A DNA stretch of 5,398 bases from NCBI GenBank assembly GCA_007123785.1, contig SLGL01000345.1, positions 1 through 5,398 of the forward strand, read 5' to 3'. Under the pieces are notes generated by a model. The model saw only the letters and a program-made list of their open reading frames with translations, had not been told where the DNA came from and ran no database searches. Positions 1 to 5,398 of the stretch are shown here, in pieces; within the stretch, counting starts at the first letter, position 1; every line of letters begins with the position of its first letter. Position numbers and translations under genes: made by a program. Source of the DNA: Balneolaceae bacterium (lineage in GTDB: Bacteria; Bacteroidota; Rhodothermia; Balneolales; Balneolaceae).

Positions 1-807
1 AGCCACAAACAGAACAACGAAAGTGATTGGTCCAATGAGTCCGTAGGTCATTCCCCCAATCTGCCCGGCGAAGGTTGGAATCAGAATGATGGTTACCGGA
101 TAGATGGTCAGAAATCCGAGAACCGACACCACCATTAAAATCAGGAATGATTGAATCGAAAACTCTATTTTTTTGAAATAAACAATCATTGCCACGAAGA
201 AAAGTGCAAGCAGGTTCAGCAAATGAACTCCAATTCCAAGCCCGAAAATGTAAGCGATTAGAATGAGCCACCTTTCAGAATAGGGCTGATCGTGATAGGC
301 AGACCACCGGAGAGCCATCCAGACTACCAGGGCGGTAAAAAACATTGAGGAAGCGTACATTTCGGCTTCAACAGCGTTGAACCACTGGGTGTGAGTAACG
401 GTAAATGCAAGAGCTGCAATTACACCTCCTCCATACAACCCGGCCAAATCCATAAAATTCATCTCGTCTGCCGGCCCCTTCCACTCCTCAATGAGTCGCA
501 CTACAATCAGATAAAGCAGCATGATGGTGAAAGAGGAAGCGATTACACTGATCATATTTATGCTCAGTGCCACATAATCAGGGGGAATAAACATCGAAAC
601 CACACGTCCGACCAGGGCAAAAAATGGAGAGCAGGGCGGATGTGCTACCTGCAGTGTGTGAGATATGGCTATATATTCGGCAGGATCCCAAAAGGACGCT
701 GTTGGAGCCACCGTCATAAAATAGATGACAAAAGCGTAGGTAAAACTGATGGTTGCAAAAAAAAGATTCCGCGTCTTATGCTGAGCGAAAATTGCAGAAA
801 AATCCAT
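1..807 (-). CDS. DUF2723 family membrane glycosyltransferase, N-terminal part (partial)
   Basis: The reverse strand reads openly from ATG at 807-805 to the left edge, giving 269 residues without a stop. An in-frame TAA lies seven codons upstream with no other ATG between, so this start is firm. After a first hydrophobic helix (about 14-34) comes TVAPTASFWDPAEYIA (32-47), then LQVAHPPCSPFFALVGR (52-68), then QWFNAVEAEMYA (141-152) and LGIGVHLLNLLA (190-201); these are landmark blocks of DUF2723. Further helices lie near 84-104, 122-140, 152-170, 180-210, 217-246 and 254 onward. The family is related to eukaryotic TMEM260 (CAZy GT117), an O-mannosyltransferase, so the likely role is transfer of a sugar from a lipid carrier to a protein or glycan on the outer side of the inner membrane. 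That reaction is inferred, not shown. The acidic pair D41 and E44 is kept, but the usual Cys-Gly between them is Pro-Ala, and HPPG is HPPC. The C-terminal part lies outside the window. Confidence 0.9.
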   Translation of the reverse strand, partial: MDFSAIFAQHKTRNLFFATISFTYAFVIYFMTVAPTASFWDPAEYIAISHTLQVAHPPCSPFFALVGRVVSMFIPPDYVALSINMISVIASSFTIMLLYLIVVRLIEEWKGPADEMNFMDLAGLYGGGVIAALAFTVTHTQWFNAVEAEMYASSMFFTALVVWMALRWSAYHDQPYSERWLILIAYIFGLGIGVHLLNLLALFFVAMIVYFKKIEFSIQSFLILMVVSVLGFLTIYPVTIILIPTFAGQIGGMTYGLIGPITFVVLFVA

Positions 808-846
808 GTATTCTGGTTCAGTTGCTTAATAATTGCGTTTAGCCAC

Positions 847-916
847 AAAGTGCCATTTATCAGAAATCATTAACCCGGATCTCTTGGTGAGATACCTGGG
901 TTAAACGAGGCACTTT
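847..916 (-). repeat. Two-tier inverted repeat in the DUF2723 leader
   Basis: Outer arms AAAGTGCC (847-854) and GGCACTTT (909-916) are perfectly complementary. Inside them TTAACCCGGATCTC (870-883) pairs with GAGATACCTGGGTTAA (889-904), with one G-T wobble and a two-base bulge, around the loop TTGGT (884-888). The unpaired parts between tiers are 855-869 and 905-908. It begins 40 bases upstream of the DUF2723 ATG, so in a minus-strand transcript it would be a long stem-loop in the 5' leader. It could be an attenuator, an mRNA-stabilising stem or a DNA-level operator. It is unlikely to be an ordinary terminator, because no clean T-run follows the stem and no gene ends here. Confidence 0.65.
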
Positions 917-1040
917 ATTGTAATATTTTTACCGCAAAAGGTACAAAAGCATTAAGATACCGAATCAGGCTTTGAAAGCGCAATCTTATTATTGAGAGGA
1001 GTGACCCCATTTTTAAACATTCCCCTTAATAAAATCTTTT

Positions 1041-1310
1041 TTCTTTTGTCTTGAAACATCCCGAAAGTGTTCGGGACCAGCAAAACTGGACAAAAATTCA
1101 AGGCGGTGAATCAATTGGCGGCGGGCGCTGTCGGGCAACGGAAAAATTTCAAGGCCGATTATGTTTAAACGATTTTTTTTAGTACCAGTCGCTGATGAAA
1201 TTTTTTAATACGTCACCCACCAGCCACCCTTCAACTACGCCGAGGCTTCGTAGAACAGGTGTTCCCGCCAATTGATTCAAGGCCGGAAATCTTCAACATT
1301 TTTTTATACT
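1041..1310. repeat. Nested inverted-repeat element, probable interspersed intergenic repeat (MITE-like)
   Basis: The core is bounded by perfect 15-bp inverted arms, TGAATCAATTGGCGG (1107-1121) and CCGCCAATTGATTCA (1265-1279), each flanked on its outer side by AAGGC-type sequence (1100-1104 and 1279-1283). Within lies a second perfect pair, AAAAATTTC (1142-1150) and GAAATTTTT (1197-1205), plus a small hairpin CTACG/CGTAG (1235-1239 and 1249-1253). To the left, TTTTGTC (1044-1050) pairs with GACAAAA (1089-1095) and encloses TCCCGAA/TTCGGGA (1059-1065 and 1070-1076) and CCAG/CTGG (1077-1080 and 1086-1089). The motif TTCAAGGC recurs at 1097, 1148 and 1276. The arrangement of stem within stem suggests a folded RNA or a non-autonomous mobile repeat. 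No transposase is present. The outer limits are estimates. Confidence 0.55.
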
Positions 1311-1400
1311 AACTAAAATTCTTAAGAAATTGATATTTATCACTTTGTGAAATTAAATATCTAAATTCCGCTTTAAACAGAGAAACTTAATAAATATGGT

Positions 1401-1438
1401 TTGAGTAAGCCTGATTCGCCTTTTGAAAATCGGCTCAA
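1401..1438. promoter_or_regulatory. Hairpin upstream of the phosphodiesterase gene
   Basis: The segments GCC (1409-1411) plus GATT (1413-1416), with one bulged T between them, pair with AATCGGC (1428-1434). The outer bases TTGA (1401-1404) and TCAA (1435-1438) can extend the stem across a small internal loop. It lies 45 bases before the TTG start and directly abuts the palindrome at 1439-1454. It may form part of the mRNA leader. The role is unknown, and the stem is modest enough that chance is possible. Confidence 0.35.
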
Positions 1439-1454
1439 TAAAAGTATACTTTTA
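1439..1454. promoter_or_regulatory. Perfect 16-bp palindrome, operator-like
   Basis: TAAAAGTATACTTTTA is identical to its own reverse complement over all 16 bases. It ends 28 bases before the start codon of the phosphodiesterase gene, where an operator for a dimeric repressor or activator would fit. No regulator gene is next to it, and I do not recognise the motif as the site of a known protein. AT-rich DNA yields short palindromes by chance, but 16 perfect bases at this location is notable. Confidence 0.45.
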
Positions 1455-1482
1455 AAATTCACCCATTAAAAAGTTATAATCC

Positions 1483-2262
1483 TTGTCCGATCATATCTCA
1501 ATCCGGCCGTTTAACAAACCTTTTCTGGTAATTGCCCACCGGGGTGCCAGTTATGATACTCCGGAAAATACGATGTCTGCTTTTAAACTCGCACACCAGA
1601 TGGGAGCCGAAATGATTGAACTGGATGTTCAACTCTCTAAAGATGGTGTGCCGGTCGTATTTCATGACAGTACACTCGATAAAAAAAGCAGCGGCAGTGG
1701 TATTGTCAGTTTTTATACGGTCCGTGATCTTAAGCAACTGGATGTCGGAAGCTGGTTTTCTTCCCGGTTTAAAGGTGAAAAAATTCCATTGCTGGAAGAA
1801 GTTCTGGAGTGGGCAAAGAACAAAATCCTGCTTAACATCGAAATTAAACCGGGAGCTGTTGAAGAGAAGCCTGGCCGGGGTATAGAGGAGAAAGTAATAG
1901 AACTGGCAGAATCCTATAACATGAAGAATAGCGTGCTGATTTCCAGTTTTCACTACTTAGCACTGAAACGTCTTAAAGAGATCGCACCTGACTTGACCAC
2001 CGGCCTGCTTTATTATAAAAAAACATCTAACGGTTTATCTCCTTCTGAACTCCTGAAACTGTACAGGGCCGATTTTTTCCACTGCAGCCGCCGGGAGATA
2101 AAAAAAAGCTGGGTTGAAGAACTCCGCCAAACCAATCATCCCTTTTTAATATACACAGTGAACAGACCCCGGCAGATGAGAAAATTTATCCGGATGGGAG
2201 CGTTTGGCATTTTTTCAGATAAACCGGACTTACTGAAGGAAATCAAAGAAAAAACAGAGTAA
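1483..2262 (+). CDS. Glycerophosphodiester phosphodiesterase (GDPD/UgpQ type)
   Basis: The 259-residue product hydrolyses glycerophosphodiesters from phospholipid breakdown to glycerol 3-phosphate and an alcohol (family knowledge). The single-domain GDPD TIM barrel is nearly complete: IAHRGASYDTPENT (17-30) with H19 and R20, IELDVQLSKDG (45-55) with metal ligands E46 and D48, VVFHDSTLDK (58-67) with the second catalytic histidine H61, NIEIKP (118-123) with E120 and K122, SSFH (154-157), IYTVNRP (223-229) and IFSDKPDLL (243-251). Small departures are K67 for the usual Arg and Tyr in place of Trp in the WTVN motif. No signal peptide is visible, so it is probably cytoplasmic. The start is TTG at 1483: an in-frame TAA stands at 1477-1479 and the first in-frame ATG comes only after the HRG motif. 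No Shine-Dalgarno sequence is seen. A perfect palindrome lies just upstream. The exact substrate headgroup cannot be read from the sequence. Confidence 0.93.
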   Translation: MSDHISIRPFNKPFLVIAHRGASYDTPENTMSAFKLAHQMGAEMIELDVQLSKDGVPVVFHDSTLDKKSSGSGIVSFYTVRDLKQLDVGSWFSSRFKGEKIPLLEEVLEWAKNKILLNIEIKPGAVEEKPGRGIEEKVIELAESYNMKNSVLISSFHYLALKRLKEIAPDLTTGLLYYKKTSNGLSPSELLKLYRADFFHCSRREIKKSWVEELRQTNHPFLIYTVNRPRQMRKFIRMGAFGIFSDKPDLLKEIKEKTE

Positions 2263-2268
2263 AAAGGA

Positions 2269-2451
2269 TCAAAAGAATACCCACATCAACATCAAAAAAA
2301 TAAACACCCATACAGCTATTTTAATCGATTTGGGCTGTTTCGGAAAATCGTAACCGCAAATAGGACACACATCGGAACCAGCATCCACTTCAACAGCACA
2401 ACCGGGACATTCTCTTATTTTTTCTTTCATTAAAACTTCGTTTACGTTCAT
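2269..2451 (-). CDS. Small zinc-ribbon protein with one C-terminal membrane helix
   Basis: This 60-residue product has two CxxC pairs, CPGC (15-18) and CPIC (29-32) followed by GYDFP, a classic zinc-ribbon layout with a ten-residue spacer. A hydrophobic helix (about 43-59, ending MWVFF) closes the protein. With no signal peptide, the ribbon probably sits in the cytoplasm and the tail anchors it in the membrane. The biochemical role is unknown; such ribbons bind protein or nucleic acid partners. The start could be ATG at 2451, or ATG at 2430 giving 53 residues and preceded by a purine-rich stretch; both keep the whole domain. The stop (TGA) lies 6 bases from the stop of the convergent phosphodiesterase gene, with no terminator hairpin between. 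The conserved cysteines and the intact helix argue that this is a true gene despite its size. Confidence 0.8.
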   Translation of the reverse strand: MNVNEVLMKEKIRECPGCAVEVDAGSDVCPICGYDFPKQPKSIKIAVWVFIFLMLMWVFF

Positions 2452-2625
2452 ACATCAGAACTTAAAATATTAATTTCTACAGGCATTTACCGAACTGCTG
2501 TGTATGTTATAAAATATATCCTTTCGACAACGAAGCCTCCTGTTCACAACTAAATGAGAATATTTTTGTTCAAAATAAATGCGTAGTTTAAAACGTCTTT
2601 AAGAGCACTGTTCAGAGTAATAAAT
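2452..2625. other. Divergent intergenic region
   Basis: This AT-rich spacer of 174 bases lies between the divergently transcribed zinc-ribbon and lipoprotein genes and should hold the promoters of both. A short hairpin TATTTT/AAAATA occurs at 2561-2566 and 2572-2577. The stretch ACGAAGCCTCCTGTTC (2530-2545) shares its 10-bp and 7-bp parts, inverted and rearranged, with 1242-1259. I could not place a promoter with confidence. Confidence 0.6.
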
Positions 2626-3288
2626 ATGTCCTACAGACCCCCGTCATTTTTTTACATACTGGCACTGGTATTATTTGTGCCAGGGTGTCTTTTTTATGAT
2701 GAAGAACCGGGTGAAGATACCCTTGAGAACGGACCCTATGAACTTCGCCTTTCCGGGGAGTTTGATGATCATATCACTCCCTCTAATTTTGACCTGTCTG
2801 TTGAATGGAAAACCGAAAACAGTGGAAACAGTGTAAAAGCTATCTTTTTTGCTTCCGATAACGATACTGTAGATAACCGCGCAATTCAGAAATATTTTCA
2901 GCTATCTATACAGCGTTATCGTGAGTGGCCAAGAGGTGGTAATTTTGGTGTGACCCAAAACCCTGATCTAAGTGCTGATGACGATGGCCGTTTGCATGTA
3001 GAACTTTATGCCGAATACCGAGAAGACAATCTCGACCCTGCAGATGAAAACAGCTTTCTTTATATCGATTACAATTTTACGGTTTCGGGTGGAAATTTCT
3101 ACATTACCACGTCTGATGAAGAGGTTTTGCGTGGAGATTTCGAACTGGCCTTTCAATTGGACAGAAAACACACCCAGGATCCTTTTGATGAAGGTACCAT
3201 CGGGCCAATTGAAAATGCTTTAATGTTACAGGGTGCATTTGATATTAAACTGCAGGAAACGAGGGTCAGCAGCTTTTCCAACAGATAA
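2626..3288 (+). CDS. Lipoprotein of unknown function
   Basis: The 220-residue product opens with a type II signal peptide: a short basic N-region (MSYR), a hydrophobic core (about 8-18) and VPGC with the lipidated cysteine at position 21. The residues after it, LFYDEEPGEDT, are strongly acidic. In some Bacteroidota an acidic stretch near the lipidated cysteine acts as a surface-export signal, so an outer-membrane and possibly surface location is plausible (inference). The mature part alternates polar and aromatic residues with many glycines and aspartates and has no further membrane helix, which suggests a beta-rich fold. I recognise no family and see no catalytic motif. ATG at 2626 is chosen because it starts a well-formed signal peptide. 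The gene is 111 bases upstream of the UPF0182 gene on the same strand and could be cotranscribed. A weak hairpin AACAGA/TCTGTT spans the stop codon. Confidence 0.85.
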   Translation: MSYRPPSFFYILALVLFVPGCLFYDEEPGEDTLENGPYELRLSGEFDDHITPSNFDLSVEWKTENSGNSVKAIFFASDNDTVDNRAIQKYFQLSIQRYREWPRGGNFGVTQNPDLSADDDGRLHVELYAEYREDNLDPADENSFLYIDYNFTVSGGNFYITTSDEEVLRGDFELAFQLDRKHTQDPFDEGTIGPIENALMLQGAFDIKLQETRVSSFSNR

Positions 3289-3298
3289 TTTTTCTGTT
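3280..3298 (+). terminator. Weak hairpin at the lipoprotein stop codon
   Basis: AACAGA (3280-3285) is complementary to TCTGTT (3293-3298), with a seven-base T-rich loop that includes the stop codon. The stem is only 6 bp and AT-biased, and no T-run follows it, so it is a poor intrinsic terminator. It is listed because it is the only structure immediately at the 3' end of the gene. Confidence 0.2.
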
Positions 3299-3323
3299 CC
3301 TTATAAAAGGTCTAAACCTAAAT

Positions 3324-3364
3324 GAATTCCATGCAGATTTTGTCGAGCTTGACGATGGGAATTC
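3324..3364. repeat. Inverted repeat between the lipoprotein and UPF0182 genes
   Basis: GAATTCCAT (3324-3332) pairs with ATGGGAATTC (3355-3364) with one bulged G, enclosing 22 bases. It lies 35 bases before the UPF0182 start codon. In RNA it would be a hairpin in the leader, or in the intercistronic region if the two genes are cotranscribed. No T-run follows, so a terminator role is not supported. Confidence 0.3.
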
Positions 3365-3399
3365 GTATTTTATGCAATCATACTTAAATTGGTTTCTCT

Positions 3400-5398
3400 A
3401 TGTCATCACGCCTGATAAAAGTTTTTCTCTTTATTGCCATTCCTCTCATTCTTCTTTCAATCTCATCAAGCTCGATCTTTGAATGGCTTTGGCTCAAGGA
3501 ATTGGGATACTCAAGAGTATTTTGGGTGCTTCGGGGAACCCAGCTTGCACTGATTATCGGTGCTTTTATTATTGCTGCCGTATATTTTACCCTGAATTTC
3601 CGCCACCTGGCAGAACAACTAAAACATGCCAACCTGCATGGCTCACCTCTCCAGGGAGTCAATATTAATCTCACTTCTGATTTTGCCAATAAACGTATCA
3701 AGCAGATTTTTACTGTCGCTGCACTGGTTATGGCACTGCTTTTTGCGCTGAGCTTTATCATTCGATGGGACGAATCTCTTCGGTTTATCAGCGGAGTAGA
3801 ATTTGGGGAAACTGACCCTATGTTTGGGCGTGACATCGGATTTTACCTTTTCCAGCTGCCGTTTTTAACGGTCATGCAGAGTTCACTGCTTACCATTTCA
3901 TTCCTCACCGTAGCTATTCTGGTATTAAGTTACATTTTCACTGGGCTGCTTTCTGTAAGGTCTCTGACAGATTATTACGCTCCCCCGGAAGTAATGAATC
4001 ATTTATACATCAACATAGCAATCTGGCTTGGTTTCCTTGCCTGGGGATTTTACCTGGACCGGTTTCAGCTCCTCTATAAACCCGACGGCCTTGTCTTTGG
4101 CGCCGGATACACCGATGCTACCATTCAGTTACCCGCAATCTGGATTTTGTTCATTCTCACTGCCATTCTGTCCATTCTTTTCATGGCCAGCCGATGGGTG
4201 AACCTGAAAAAACTGGTACCTCTTTTTGGCGTGGGAGTCATTGCCGTTTTGATTCTGGGTCGTGTTATCATTCCGGGAGTGGTCCAGCAGTTTAATGTTG
4301 AACCGAATGAACTACAGCTCGAAGCGCCATATCTTGCCAACAACATTGAAATGACACGACTGGGCTTCAACCTTCACAATGTACATGAGATAGAATACCT
4401 GGCCGATGACACCCTGAACATCGCTGATATCCGAAATAATCAGGACGCTATTGATAATATCCGCCTATGGGATCCCCGCCTTCTTATTGGTACATTCAAG
4501 CAGTTACAGGAAATCCGGTCCTACTATGAATTTTATTCTGTTGATAATGACCGATATACTGTTGATGGGAACGTTAGGCAGATGATGCTTTCTGCCCGGG
4601 AAATTGCCAGTACACTACCCAGCCAGTCAGACACCTGGGTAAACCGTCACCTGGTGTACACTCACGGCTACGGCCTGGTCATGAATCCGGTAACGGAAAC
4701 CAACCGGCAGGGTGAACCGACTCTCGTGATCAGAAATATCCCGCCCGTATCCGAAAGTCCGGACTTACAGGTGGAAAATCCGGCTATTTACTATGGTGAA
4801 CACAGCTCTGGATATTATATCGTAAACAGTAATGAACCTGAACTCCATTACCCCGAGGGAGACGATAATGTGTATATCCATTACGACGGAGAAGGCGGCA
4901 TTCAGTTCAGTAATTTTTTCAGAAAACTTCTGTTTGCCTGGGAAATGGCCGATATTAATATAATTCTTTCAGACTATATCACCGATGAAAGCCGTCTTCA
5001 GGTTTGGAGAAGTGTTCAGGACCGTATCAATAAAATCAGCCCGTTTCTGAAACTTGACAATGATCCGTATCTGGTACTTAAAAATGGAAGCCTTTACTGG
5101 ATTCAGGATGCATACACAACATCCACACACTTCCCCTACTCCCAGCCCCACCGAGACCGCATTAATTACATCCGAAATTCAGTAAAAATTGTAGTAGATG
5201 CCTACCACGGTTCCGTTGATTACTACGTAGTTGATGAGGAAGATCCTGTGCTGAAAGTGTATCAGAACATATTCCCCGACATGTTCAAATCAATCGATCA
5301 GCTTCCCGATGGCCTTGAAAATCATTTCCGCTATCCCCAGGACCTGTTTGAAATGCAAATTGAGAGATTTGCCCGTTACCACATGACCCGCCCGCAGG
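3400..5398 (+). CDS. UPF0182 (COG1615) membrane protein, N-terminal 666 residues (partial)
   Basis: An open frame runs from ATG at 3400 to the right edge; an in-frame TAA at 3385-3387 leaves no other ATG. Seven hydrophobic helices fill the first third, near residues 5-22, 46-66, 103-123, 153-184, 204-221, 245-266 and 272-292. A large, presumably extracytoplasmic domain follows. Blocks typical of UPF0182 include EWLWLKELGY (28-37), FGRDIGFYLFQLPF (142-155), RLWDPRLL (355-362) followed by the RSYYEF region, WVNRHLVYTHGYG (413-425), IYYGE, DPYLV, LYWIQDAYT, INYIRNSVKIVVDAYHG (588-604) and RYPQDLFEMQ (644-653). The family is usually about 900 residues, so roughly a quarter at the C-terminus is missing here. 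Its function is unknown; nothing in the sequence points to a substrate. It lies 111 bases after the lipoprotein gene on the same strand. Family membership is very secure. Confidence 0.95.
   Translation, partial: MSSRLIKVFLFIAIPLILLSISSSSIFEWLWLKELGYSRVFWVLRGTQLALIIGAFIIAAVYFTLNFRHLAEQLKHANLHGSPLQGVNINLTSDFANKRIKQIFTVAALVMALLFALSFIIRWDESLRFISGVEFGETDPMFGRDIGFYLFQLPFLTVMQSSLLTISFLTVAILVLSYIFTGLLSVRSLTDYYAPPEVMNHLYINIAIWLGFLAWGFYLDRFQLLYKPDGLVFGAGYTDATIQLPAIWILFILTAILSILFMASRWVNLKKLVPLFGVGVIAVLILGRVIIPGVVQQFNVEPNELQLEAPYLANNIEMTRLGFNLHNVHEIEYLADDTLNIADIRNNQDAIDNIRLWDPRLLIGTFKQLQEIRSYYEFYSVDNDRYTVDGNVRQMMLSAREIASTLPSQSDTWVNRHLVYTHGYGLVMNPVTETNRQGEPTLVIRNIPPVSESPDLQVENPAIYYGEHSSGYYIVNSNEPELHYPEGDDNVYIHYDGEGGIQFSNFFRKLLFAWEMADINIILSDYITDESRLQVWRSVQDRINKISPFLKLDNDPYLVLKNGSLYWIQDAYTTSTHFPYSQPHRDRINYIRNSVKIVVDAYHGSVDYYVVDEEDPVLKVYQNIFPDMFKSIDQLPDGLENHFRYPQDLFEMQIERFARYHMTRPQ

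Larger units (their letters stand above)
808..1482. other. Long gene-free region rich in inverted repeats
   Basis: This 675-base spacer separates the divergent DUF2723 and phosphodiesterase genes. I find no coding region in either direction with recognisable protein content; only very short open frames exist, for example a 22-codon minus-strand frame starting near 1021. It must contain the promoters of both flanking genes, but I cannot place a convincing Bacteroidota-type promoter (TTTG about 20 bases before TAnnTTTG). It contains several inverted repeats, listed separately: a two-tier stem at 847-916, a nested element at about 1041-1310, a hairpin at 1401-1438 and a perfect palindrome at 1439-1454. 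Smaller palindromes are TTCTTAAGAA (1319-1328) and GTTTAAAC (1163-1170). The part from about 1287 to 1480 is clearly AT-rich. Confidence 0.85.

Noticed and set aside
391..873. Plus-strand open frame of 160 codons
   Set aside because: It is antisense to the DUF2723 gene, has a Cys-, Lys- and His-rich composition with no domain, and runs out by chance in the spacer.
1475..1480. TATAAT hexamer before the phosphodiesterase gene
   Set aside because: It lies three bases from the start codon, too close to serve as that gene's -10 unless the mRNA is nearly leaderless, and no -35 is evident.
1616..1885. Plus-strand open frame of 89 codons
   Set aside because: It is an out-of-frame shadow inside the phosphodiesterase gene with no domain.
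1498..1953. Minus-strand open frame of 151 codons
   Set aside because: It is antisense to the phosphodiesterase gene, whose full set of motifs is in the plus frame.
2565..2590. Possible Bacteroidota promoter (TTTG at 2565-2568 and TAGTTTA at 2584-2590) before the lipoprotein gene
   Set aside because: The spacing is about 15 bases, shorter than usual, and the second element matches TAnnTTTG only partly.
2968..3223. Open frames on both strands inside the lipoprotein gene
   Set aside because: They are short alternative frames with low-complexity translations, while the lipoprotein frame has a proper signal peptide.
3322..3387. Short open frame of 21 codons upstream of UPF0182 (ATG at 3323)
   Set aside because: It has no recognisable sequence and no ribosome binding signal; a leader peptide cannot be supported.
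3384..3836. Minus-strand open frame of 150 codons, and a plus-strand frame at 3483-3668
   Set aside because: Both overlap the well-supported UPF0182 frame, and their translations resemble no protein.
4125..4370. Minus-strand open frame of 81 codons, and another at 4969-5151
   Set aside because: They are antisense to the conserved UPF0182 gene and have no domain content.

Overview
The window looks like a piece of a Bacteroidota- or Balneolota-type chromosome (inference). The reasons are the protein families present (a DUF2723 membrane glycosyltransferase, a UPF0182 membrane protein, a lipoprotein with an acidic stretch after its cysteine), the lack of clear Shine-Dalgarno sequences, the moderate to low GC content with AT-rich spacers, and an intergenic block carrying TTTTGTCTTGAA and TTCAAGG motifs, which I recall from intergenic DNA of this group. 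There are five protein genes, two of them cut by the window edges. I see no tRNA, rRNA, CRISPR array, transposase or phage gene.

Left to right: (1) positions 1-807, minus strand, hold the N-terminal 269 residues of a DUF2723 protein. (2) Positions 808-1482 are a 675-base gene-free region that is far from featureless. It holds a two-tier inverted repeat in the presumed leader of the DUF2723 gene, a nested inverted-repeat element with 15-bp arms that resembles a MITE or an interspersed structured repeat, and a hairpin that directly abuts a perfect 16-bp palindrome upstream of the next gene. (3) Positions 1483-2262, plus strand, encode a cytoplasmic glycerophosphodiester phosphodiesterase with a TTG start. 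(4) Positions 2269-2451, minus strand, encode a 60-residue zinc-ribbon protein with one C-terminal membrane helix; it converges on the phosphodiesterase gene with 6 bases between the stops. (5) Positions 2626-3288, plus strand, encode an unrecognised 220-residue lipoprotein. (6) Positions 3400-5398, plus strand, hold the first 666 residues of a UPF0182 (COG1615) membrane protein, which continues past the right edge.

The genes do not form an obvious pathway. Their common theme is the cell envelope: glycosyl transfer at the membrane, phospholipid headgroup turnover, a lipoprotein and two membrane proteins of unknown role. Only the last two genes share a strand with moderate spacing (111 bases), and that region also holds a small inverted repeat. 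I found no convincing evidence of a new multi-gene system. The most unusual material is the structured non-coding DNA at about 1041-1310, the leader palindrome at 847-916 and the operator-like palindrome at 1439-1454.
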